DNA of 9,523 nucleotides from contig JANOYE010000143.1 in NCBI GenBank assembly GCA_031428695.1, positions 1 to 9,523 on the forward strand. Reading direction: 5' to 3'. The stretch's first letter is position 1; the number at the start of each line of letters is the position of its first letter. Below are positions 1-5,160 of the stretch, in pieces. The DNA is from JANYCG01 sp031428695. Its GTDB lineage: Bacteria > Pseudomonadota > Gammaproteobacteria > Burkholderiales > Burkholderiaceae_C. The notes below the pieces were generated by a model that was not told the DNA's origin, made no database searches, and was given only the letters and a program-made list of their open reading frames with translations. A program made the position numbers and the translations under genes.

Positions 1-828
1 CTGCGATTCTTCGCTGGCTTGGGTCATCTCCCAGCCCAGCCGGGCCTGCGGCCGCGCGCCGTCAATGCGCATCGTCGTGCCGGAAATGAAGGACGCGCCG
101 GGGCTGAGCAAAAACACGATGCCTGCCGCCGTCTCGGCCTCGGTGCCAAAACGCCCGAGCGGAACGGTTTTGAATTTGGCTTTGAGCATTTTTCCAACTT
201 CAGGCGGGTAGTGGTCCATGCCGCTCGACGCTATGTAGCCCGGTGCCACCGCATTCACCCGCACGCCGCTGTGCGCCCATTCCACGGCGGCCGTTTCGGT
301 GAAACTGACCATGCCCGCCCGCGCCGCGCCGCTGTGGCCCATGCCCGGCATCGAGCCCCACATGTCGGCGACGATGTTCACAATCCGGCCGCCTTTGGCC
401 TGCATGGATTGGAGGTAACACTCACGCGCCATCAAAAAACCACCAGTCAAGTTGGTGTTGACCACCGCTTCCCAGCCCTTGGCGCTGATGGCTTCCAGCG
501 GCGTCACGTATTGGCCGCCCGCGTTGTTCACCAGGCCGTCGATCTTGCCCAACGACGCGACCGTGGCCGCCACCACCTGTTTTACGGTTTCTTCCTGCCG
601 GATGTCGCAGACATGAAAACTCGCCTGGCCGCCGTCGTTTTCAATTTCCTGCGCCACCGCTTGCAGTTTTTCAATCTTGCGGCCGATCAGCACCACGTGC
701 GCCCCCAGCGCGGCCAGTTCGTGCGCGGTGCAGCGGCCAATGCCGGAGCCGCCGCCGGTGACGATGATGGCTTGCCCCTCGAACAAGCCTTTGGCAAAAA
801 CCGATTGGTAGCCCGTCGATGCGGCCAT
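1..828 (-). CDS. SDR family oxidoreductase, PECR (trans-2-enoyl-CoA reductase)-like, 3' end cut by window
   Basis: 276 residues are readable from ATG at 828; the frame is still open at base 1, so the C-terminus is missing. Seen: a Rossmann nucleotide-binding motif TGGGSGIGR (residues 24-32), the NNAGG motif (101-105), NTNLTGGF (124-131) and the late motif VNAVAPGYI (191-199). The block HSGAARAG (165-172) and the order of motifs resemble peroxisomal trans-2-enoyl-CoA reductase and bacterial 2,4-dienoyl-CoA reductase-like SDRs, so an acyl-CoA substrate and NADP(H) are likely. Odd: the canonical YxxxK is replaced by S166...R170, and no Ser sits at the usual position upstream. The start is supported by GAGGAG (834-839), 5 nt before the ATG. 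It lies 65 bp downstream of the AtuA-like gene on the same strand, probably in one operon. Family call is firm; substrate is inference. Confidence 0.88.
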   Translation of the reverse strand, partial: MAASTGYQSVFAKGLFEGQAIIVTGGGSGIGRCTAHELAALGAHVVLIGRKIEKLQAVAQEIENDGGQASFHVCDIRQEETVKQVVAATVASLGKIDGLVNNAGGQYVTPLEAISAKGWEAVVNTNLTGGFLMARECYLQSMQAKGGRIVNIVADMWGSMPGMGHSGAARAGMVSFTETAAVEWAHSGVRVNAVAPGYIASSGMDHYPPEVGKMLKAKFKTVPLGRFGTEAETAAGIVFLLSPGASFISGTTMRIDGARPQARLGWEMTQASEESQ

Positions 829-893
829 GCAGTCTCCTCGTGTTGTGTTGTCGCGTGTTGCTTGATTTTGGCGCATCCGGCGCGCCTGGCCTG

Positions 894-2741
894 TCAAGCA
901 GGCAACAGCTTGCGCAACAGGCTTTTGCTCACCATCACCGGCATCGAAAGCAGAATTTGCCCCATGCCTTTGCCCAGCGGGTCGTTTCGAAGCGACGCCA
1001 TGCCGCCGCCATCGAGCGCCTGTTCGCAGACGAAGTTGAAGGCGTGAATGCCGGGCACGTCATACCGTGTGACTTTGCCTTTGACGAGGTGGGCGAGGTA
1101 GTTGGCGACGGCCTCTTCGCTCAACTGCTCGCGCAAAATAGGGAGCAGGTCGGGATGCCTGGCAATCACACCGACGTTCGATACATCGCCTTTGTCGCCG
1201 CTTCTGGCGTGGGCGATTGAAATCAGTGTGGTTTGAATTTCATCTGAAATCTTGATATTTTTTTCTACTAAAATTGCTTCATTTATTGAAGCAATATTTT
1301 TATATTTTTCGTGACTTGAATTGCGAAAATCATCAAGATATTTTAGGTGAATATTATTTATCGAAATTTTTCCACTTAATTGGCCCTTGTCAAGCAGAAA
1401 ACCAAACTGTTTGATCGACGGCGCTGCGCCCGCCCGGCCACCGCCCGAGCCGGTTGTGCCCGGCGACCAAGAGGTGCCTGCGGGCGCGACCTCTCGCGCC
1501 AGCAGATCCAGCGCCGCCTTGAGCGGGTGCATCGCCGTCACCCGCAGGACGACCTCGCGCGCGCCCAGCGCCTGCGTGTGCGGCCCAAAACAAGACTCGG
1601 TGCCCAAAACTTCAATGTGGGTGCGGGTGTAAGGCCCCCAGCCAGCTTTTTCAATCAGCTCCGAGGTGCGTTCAAGAATCGCCTCGCCGGTGCGCTGCGC
1701 TTTGCCTTGGGCATCCATGCCGATGATCGTCAATTGCGCCGAGAGTTTGAAGCCATCCAGGTAGGTGGCGCAAACCTTGTAGGTCGGCGTGGCAGGTTTG
1801 CCGCGCGCGCCCGACACCCGCACGCGGTGCTCCGCTGCATCGCCCATCTGCGCCAGGGTGACCGCGGTGAAGTCACACACCACATCGGGCAAGATGTAGT
1901 TGGCCGGGTCGCCAATTTCGTACAACATCTGCTCCGCGATCACGGCGGGCGTCACCAAGCCGCCCGTGCCTGCGGGTTTGGTGCAGACGAAGCTGCCGTC
2001 AATGCTGCATTCAACAATGGGGTAACCGATGTGCGCCCAATCGGGCACGCTCTCCCAATCGGTGAACAGGCCGCCGGTGGCCTGTGCGCCGCATTCGATG
2101 ATGTGGCCGGCCAGGCTGCCCTGGGCCAACTGGTCAAGGTCTGACGCCGCCCAGCCGAACTCATGCAGCAAGACGCCCAGCGTGACGGCTGAATCGACAC
2201 AGCGCCCGGTGATGACCACTTGCGCGCCCGCATCCAGCGCGGCTTTGATCGGCCAGGCGCCGAGGTAGGCGTTGGCAGTCAGCACTTTGGCGGGCAGCGC
2301 CGCACCGCTTTGCAACTCGCGTACCGGTGGATCAGATTCACGCAACTGCGGCAGCAGCGGCATCACATCGTCGCCCGTGACCACCGCAATTTTGAGTTCA
2401 ACGCCCTGCTCTTTGGCCAGAGCCGCCAACGCGTCGGCGCAGCCTTGCGGGTTCACGCCGCCAGCGTTGCTGACGACACGAATGCCTTTGGTGACAACAT
2501 CTTTCAACACCGCCTTCATCGTGACGCCGACGAAATCTGTGGCGTAACCCAGCTCGGGTTTCTTCAGGCGCGCACCGGCCAAAATCGACATCGTCAACTC
2601 GGCCAGGTAGTCAAACACCAAATAGTCGATCTGCCCGCTGGCCACCAATTGCGGCGCGCCCACGCTGCTGTCGCCCCAAAAGCCGGATGCGCCGCCGATT
2701 TTGATGCGCTTGCTGCTGGTGGACTTGTCGCCTGTTGTCAT
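894..2741 (-). CDS. AtuA-family (DUF1446) acyclic terpene utilization-like protein
   Basis: 615 residues, close to the usual length of AtuA proteins (about 600). The N-terminal DUF1446 domain spans roughly residues 11-450, with the conserved opening KIGGASGFWGDS (14-25), SNAGGVNP (91-98) and ITGRCVDSA (177-185). The C-terminal AtuA-like domain spans about 505-605 and carries the signature ARSGDKGD (512-519). AtuA is required for citronellol/geraniol use in Pseudomonas, but its biochemical step is not established; relatives also occur in other acyl-CoA pathways, so the pathway here is open. No signal peptide, so cytoplasmic. The start has AGGGG (2746-2750) 4 nt upstream. Residues about 455-509 form an AT-rich linker with codon use unlike the rest (see findings), but the frame is intact across it. 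The PECR-like SDR follows 65 bp downstream; msrA lies 60 bp upstream on the same strand. Confidence 0.9.
   Translation of the reverse strand: MTTGDKSTSSKRIKIGGASGFWGDSSVGAPQLVASGQIDYLVFDYLAELTMSILAGARLKKPELGYATDFVGVTMKAVLKDVVTKGIRVVSNAGGVNPQGCADALAALAKEQGVELKIAVVTGDDVMPLLPQLRESDPPVRELQSGAALPAKVLTANAYLGAWPIKAALDAGAQVVITGRCVDSAVTLGVLLHEFGWAASDLDQLAQGSLAGHIIECGAQATGGLFTDWESVPDWAHIGYPIVECSIDGSFVCTKPAGTGGLVTPAVIAEQMLYEIGDPANYILPDVVCDFTAVTLAQMGDAAEHRVRVSGARGKPATPTYKVCATYLDGFKLSAQLTIIGMDAQGKAQRTGEAILERTSELIEKAGWGPYTRTHIEVLGTESCFGPHTQALGAREVVLRVTAMHPLKAALDLLAREVAPAGTSWSPGTTGSGGGRAGAAPSIKQFGFLLDKGQLSGKISINNIHLKYLDDFRNSSHEKYKNIASINEAILVEKNIKISDEIQTTLISIAHARSGDKGDVSNVGVIARHPDLLPILREQLSEEAVANYLAHLVKGKVTRYDVPGIHAFNFVCEQALDGGGMASLRNDPLGKGMGQILLSMPVMVSKSLLRKLLPA
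1217..1379. other. AT-rich island inside the AtuA-like gene (interdomain linker)
   Basis: By hand count, bases 1261-1380 hold 27 G/C in 120 (about 22%), whereas flanking coding sequence is strongly GC-rich. The shift is abrupt: the upstream codons GAC AAG GGC CAA give way to TTA AGT GGA AAA ATT, and GC-rich codons resume near ATC GCC CAC GCC. The segment encodes a Lys/Asn/Ile-rich linker (residues about 455-509) between the DUF1446 domain and the C-terminal domain, with no stop codon or frame change. Confidence 0.85.
1273..1295. repeat. 8-bp inverted repeat in the AT-rich island
   Basis: ATTGCTTC (1273-1280) and GAAGCAAT (1288-1295) are perfect reverse complements around a 7-nt loop. It sits inside coding sequence for the linker (residues about 483-490). 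It may be a chance palindrome or a relic of whatever introduced the AT-rich block. Confidence 0.5.
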
Positions 2742-2779
2742 GCTGCCCCTAGGTTGCTGCGTTGCTGGTTGGAGCTTTC

Positions 2780-2805
2780 AGTATAGGCAATGCGCTGGGA
2801 TTCAA
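2780..2805 (-). promoter_or_regulatory. Possible promoter for the AtuA-like/SDR operon
   Basis: On the minus strand, TATACT (2785-2780) is one base from the -10 consensus and TTGAAT (2805-2800) resembles a -35. The spacer of 14 nt is shorter than the preferred 16-18. The -35 overlaps the msrA stop codon. A transcript from here would have a leader of about 30 nt before the ATG at 2741. The alternative is read-through from msrA. Confidence 0.3.
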
Positions 2806-3413
2806 GAGCCCGGTTTCGCGCCCCACAACTGTTTGAGCCGGGCGTCACGGCCGCAATTGCTGCGGTAGTAGTTGTAACGCACAGGGTTCTTCAGGTAGTA
2901 GTCCTGGTGGTATTCCTCCGCCGGGTAGAACGGGGTGGCCAGCACGATTTCTGTGACGATGGGCGCCTTGAACGGCTTGGTTTTTTGCAATGCCGCTTGG
3001 GAGGCCTGGGCAAGCTTTAGCTGCTCGGCATTTTGCGCAAATATCGCCGTGCGGTAAGGTGACCCTTGGTCGCAAAACTGGCCGTTTTTCTCTGTGGGGT
3101 CAATCGTGCGCCAGAAGTGTTCCACCAGTTGCGCGAAGCTCACCTTGGCCGGGTCAAACACCACTTCAACCGCCTCGGCGTGGCCGGTTAAATTGCCCGA
3201 GACCTCTTTGTAGCTGGGGTTGGCAGTTTTGCCGCCGATGTAGCCGGAAGTGGTTGAAATCACCCCCGAAACTTTGTCAAAATCGGCCTCCACGCACCAA
3301 AAGCAGCCGCCGGCGAAGGTGGCTTTGTGGGTACCTTGCGCCTGGGCTGGCAGGCTGCTTAAAACAACCCAGGCAAGGACGCTGAAAAAGATCAAAATTG
3401 AACGTCGCAACAT
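2802..3413 (-). CDS. msrA: Peptide-methionine (S)-S-oxide reductase MsrA, exported form
   Basis: 203 residues. It reduces the S-epimer of methionine sulfoxide in proteins. Residues 1-25 are a Sec-type signal peptide: RR near the start, a hydrophobic core IFFSVLAWVVL, and an AQA cleavage site before Gln26. The mature enzyme therefore acts in the periplasm. Catalytic motif GGCFWC (35-40) has nucleophile Cys37; also seen are GHAEAVEV (77-84), QFCDQGSPYR (112-121), YHQDYY (168-173) and a C-terminal Cys187 in SNCGR as likely resolving cysteine. Mature length (about 178) fits a stand-alone MsrA without an MsrB domain. AAAGG (3420-3424) lies 6 nt before the ATG. It is divergent from the MoaD-like gene and could share its regulatory region. 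Its thiol reductant in the periplasm is not visible here. Confidence 0.96.
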   Translation of the reverse strand: MLRRSILIFFSVLAWVVLSSLPAQAQGTHKATFAGGCFWCVEADFDKVSGVISTTSGYIGGKTANPSYKEVSGNLTGHAEAVEVVFDPAKVSFAQLVEHFWRTIDPTEKNGQFCDQGSPYRTAIFAQNAEQLKLAQASQAALQKTKPFKAPIVTEIVLATPFYPAEEYHQDYYLKNPVRYNYYRSNCGRDARLKQLWGAKPGS

Positions 3414-3486
3414 GAACGGCCTTTCAAAGTAAGGTGCAAATTACACGGCAAATAACTGAGTCGCTTGATTCGTGAAAACCTTTCAG

Positions 3487-3496
3487 GCAACGTTGC
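3487..3496. promoter_or_regulatory. 10-bp perfect palindrome between divergent genes, possible operator
   Basis: GCAACGTTGC is fully self-complementary and lies in the spacer between the msrA start (3413) and the preferred start of the MoaD-like gene (3517), 20 nt before the latter. The position fits a regulator-binding site serving one or both divergent genes. I recognise no specific regulator, and no convincing promoter hexamers were found next to it. Confidence 0.3.
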
Positions 3497-3516
3497 TCAA
3501 ACAATTTTTAACACAC

Positions 3517-3786
3517 ATGGTCACCGTTGAATTCGCCAAAAGCCTGCGCCGCCATGTCGATTGCGCAGCGCAAACCGTGCCAGCGGGCTCCTTGCGCGAG
3601 GTGCTTGAGGCGGCTTTGACAGCCGCGCCCGCCTTGGCGCATTATGTGTTTGACGACCAACGCGCCATGCGCAAACATGTCGCGGTGTTTGTCAATGCCG
3701 ACCAAGTGCATGAACGCACTCGGTTGGATCGCGTGATTTCCAATGGCGACAAGGTGCTGGTGGTTCAAGCCCTCACTGGCGGATAG
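3517..3786 (+). CDS. MoaD/ThiS-like small beta-grasp (sulfur-carrier type) protein
   Basis: 89 residues from ATG at 3517. The size, the opening strand VTVEFAKSLRRH, the segment HVAVFVNAD, the ending GDKVLVVQALTGG and the C-terminal Gly-Gly all match MoaD/ThiS ubiquitin-like sulfur carriers, whose terminal glycine is adenylated and thiocarboxylated by an E1-like enzyme. The neighbour is not a molybdopterin or thiamine gene but a BNR-repeat protein, so this is probably a specialised relative, not MoaD or ThiS itself. The frame opens earlier, with a GTG at 3472 giving 104 residues, but family length favours 3517. Neither start has a clear Shine-Dalgarno sequence. Stop TAG; the next gene begins 38 bp on, probably co-transcribed. 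No E1-like partner is present in the window. Confidence 0.82.
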   Translation: MVTVEFAKSLRRHVDCAAQTVPAGSLREVLEAALTAAPALAHYVFDDQRAMRKHVAVFVNADQVHERTRLDRVISNGDKVLVVQALTGG

Positions 3787-3812
3787 GTGTCGTCAGGTCA
3801 ATCGATCCCATG

Positions 3813-3818
3813 AAGGAG
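3813..3818 (+). promoter_or_regulatory. Ribosome binding site that fixes the start of the BNR-repeat gene
   Basis: AAGGAG followed by 6 nt and ATG at 3825. An in-frame ATG at 3810 would place this Shine-Dalgarno inside the coding sequence, so 3825 is the better start. Confidence 0.8.
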
Positions 3819-3824
3819 AACACG

Positions 3825-4931
3825 ATGCAACAACTTCTCATCGCCACACGCAAAGGCCTTTTCATCTTGGCACGGGGCGCGCGCTCCTGGGCCATTGCGG
3901 CCCATCACTTCAAAGGCGAGCCGGTCTCGCAGGTGCTGGCGGACGCGCGAGACGGCAGCTGGTACGCCGCGCTGAACCTGGGCCACTTCGGCACCAAGCT
4001 GCACAAAAGCACCGACCAAGGCAACAGCTGGGTTGAGATCACTGCCCCCAGCTTCCCGCCCAAACCCACCGAAGGCCCGTTCGCGGACGACACCACGCCC
4101 TGGAGCGTCGAGCTGATTTGGTCGCTGGCCGCAGGGGGGGGAAACCAGGCGGGCGCCTTGTGGGCCGGTTGTATTCCGGCGGGTTTGTTCAAATCCACCG
4201 ACGGCGGAATGACCTGGGCTCTGAACCAGCCTTTGTGGCAAGAGCCGCGCCGCCGCGCTTGGGTGGGCGGCGGGTATGACCAGGCGGGCGTCCACTCGAT
4301 CATCGTTGATCCACGCGATTCACACCACATCACCTTGGGCATTTCCTGCGGCGGGGTCTGGCAAACCCATGACGGCGGCACCCACTGGGCGCTCACCGCC
4401 AAAGGCATGAAAGCCGACTACCTGCCCGCCGATGCCGAACAAGACGAAAACCTGCAAGACCCGCACTGCCTGGTGCAATGCCTCGCCGCGCCCGACACCT
4501 TGTGGGTGCAACACCATTGCGGCATTTACAAATCTGTCGACGGCGCGAAGACCTGGCAAAACATTGGCCAAGGCATTGAAGCGCCCGCGCCGTCAGGCTT
4601 CGGTTTTGCAGTCGCAGCAGACCCGAACAACCCCGAACGCGCCTGGTTCGTGCCCGCCCAGGCCGACGCCTGCCGCATTCCTGTGGCGGGCCGAATGGTC
4701 GTGAATCGCACCGACGACGGCGGCAAAACCTTCAAGGCATTCGGCGAGGGGCTGCCGCAATCCCACGCCTACCACCTGGCTTACCGCCACGGCCTGTGCG
4801 TGAGCCCGGATGGCCGCAGGTTGGCGCTGGGCAGCACGACGGGCGGCTTGTGGGTGAGCGAGGACGCAGGTGAAAAATGGCGCTGCATCTCGCGGGATTT
4901 GCCGCCGATAGCGGCAGTGACGTTTGATTAA
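3825..4931 (+). CDS. BNR/Asp-box repeat protein (sialidase/VPS10-like beta-propeller)
   Basis: 368 residues. Six Asp-box motifs (S/T-x-D-x-G-x-T-W type) are visible: STDQGNSW (62-69), STDGGMTW (124-131), THDGGTHW (181-188), SVDGAKTW (237-244), TDDGGKTF (296-303) and SEDAGEKW (345-352). Evenly spread boxes of this kind mark a beta-propeller, as in sialidases, the VPS10 domain and photosystem assembly factor Ycf48. There is no signal peptide or membrane segment, so it is probably cytoplasmic, which argues against a true secreted sialidase despite the usual database label. The opening LLIATRKGLFIL is typical of the bacterial family that often neighbours MoaD/ThiS-like genes. An eight-G run at 4134-4141 lies in the Ala-Ala-Gly-Gly-Gly segment (102-106); the frame is intact after it. 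Function is unknown. Confidence 0.85.
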   Translation: MQQLLIATRKGLFILARGARSWAIAAHHFKGEPVSQVLADARDGSWYAALNLGHFGTKLHKSTDQGNSWVEITAPSFPPKPTEGPFADDTTPWSVELIWSLAAGGGNQAGALWAGCIPAGLFKSTDGGMTWALNQPLWQEPRRRAWVGGGYDQAGVHSIIVDPRDSHHITLGISCGGVWQTHDGGTHWALTAKGMKADYLPADAEQDENLQDPHCLVQCLAAPDTLWVQHHCGIYKSVDGAKTWQNIGQGIEAPAPSGFGFAVAADPNNPERAWFVPAQADACRIPVAGRMVVNRTDDGGKTFKAFGEGLPQSHAYHLAYRHGLCVSPDGRRLALGSTTGGLWVSEDAGEKWRCISRDLPPIAAVTFD

Positions 4932-4954
4932 ATATTTGTATAGTTGTTTGCAAA

Positions 4955-5000
4955 AATAGCCAGCAATTGAAGTCACGTGTTTATTCAATAGTTTGCTATT
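4955..5000 (-). terminator. Imperfect inverted repeat; possible terminator or REP-like element
   Basis: Outer arms AATAGC (4955-4960) and GCTATT (4995-5000), and inner arms ATTGAA (4966-4971) and TTCAAT (4984-4989), are perfect complements. The five bases between the arms on each side pair partly (A-T, G-T, C-G). The 12-nt loop contains the palindrome CACGTG. On the minus strand the stem ends in TTTTTG (4956-4951), so it could stop transcripts leaving the ABC operon, about 160 nt past that gene's stop. On the plus strand it follows the BNR gene by 23 nt but has no T run. The weak, AT-rich stem could equally be a dispersed intergenic repeat. Confidence 0.45.
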
Positions 5001-5088
5001 AAAATATATACATAATTTATTATTATTTATTCATTTTTATATTTATTTTGCGTTTTACACGGACTTTTGGCAAAGATCAGGCAAGTTA

Positions 5089-5116
5089 TTGACATAGGTA
5101 TTAACATAGGTATTAA
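5089..5116 (+). promoter_or_regulatory. Sigma70-like promoter pointing into the 3' end of the ABC gene
   Basis: TTGACA (5089-5094) is a perfect -35 hexamer. TATTAA (5111-5116) matches the -10 consensus at four of six positions with a 16-nt spacer. A transcript would run rightward, antisense to the ABC transporter gene, which ends at 5159. The site coincides with the 12-bp tandem repeat. In so AT-rich a stretch a chance match is possible. Confidence 0.35.
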
Positions 5117-5118
5117 CA
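5092..5118. repeat. 12-bp tandem direct repeat
   Basis: ACATAGGTATTA occurs twice head to tail (5092-5103 and 5104-5115), followed by the first three bases of a third copy (ACA, 5116-5118). The period of 12 overlaps the spacer and -10 of the promoter-like site, so it may be a duplicated protein-binding site or a recent slippage product. Confidence 0.8.
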
Positions 5119-5143
5119 AATACAAAGGAACAATCCAACGCTG

Positions 5144-5160
5144 AAAAGCCTTCCAGGCTC
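5144..5160 (-). terminator. Weak hairpin with T run at the ABC gene stop
   Basis: Read on the minus strand, AGCCT (5159-5155), loop GGA, AGGCT (5151-5147) form a 5-bp stem followed by a run of T (5147-5144). The first stem base lies in the TGA stop codon. The geometry is that of a rho-independent terminator, but the stem is short and the T run only four long. Confidence 0.4.

Larger units (their letters stand above)
4932..5158. other. AT-rich intergenic region between convergent genes
   Basis: This 227-bp stretch separates the stop of the BNR gene from the stop of the ABC gene. It is strikingly AT-rich: bases 5001-5050 contain 3 G/C in 50 by hand count. It contains no credible ORF. It does hold an imperfect inverted repeat (4955-5000), a 12-bp tandem repeat (5092-5115), a plus-strand promoter-like pair (5089-5116) and a small hairpin at its right edge. 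Confidence 0.85.

Noticed and set aside
829..893. CAACAC-rich short repeats and the palindrome GGCGCGCC upstream of the SDR start
   Set aside because: Short, imperfect and expected in a GC-rich spacer; no hairpin with a T run and no promoter hexamers were found.
19..1047. 342-residue plus-strand open frame over the SDR and the AtuA-like 3' end
   Set aside because: It spans two real minus-strand genes and their spacer, has an Arg/His-rich composition and shows no domain; it is an antisense shadow.
1380..2144. 254-residue plus-strand open frame opposite the AtuA-like gene
   Set aside because: Composition typical of a GC-rich antisense frame; it has no domain features.
3472..3516. GTG-initiated N-terminal extension of the MoaD-like protein
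   Set aside because: It adds 15 residues not expected in the family and has no ribosome binding site; ATG at 3517 fits the usual length and first beta strand.
3825..4931. True secreted exo-alpha-sialidase
   Set aside because: Asp boxes alone mark a propeller fold; there is no signal peptide and I could not place the catalytic Arg triad and Tyr/Glu pair of sialidases.
5092..5118. Tandem 12-mers considered as replication iterons
   Set aside because: There are only two full copies, no initiator gene and no DnaA boxes noticed nearby.
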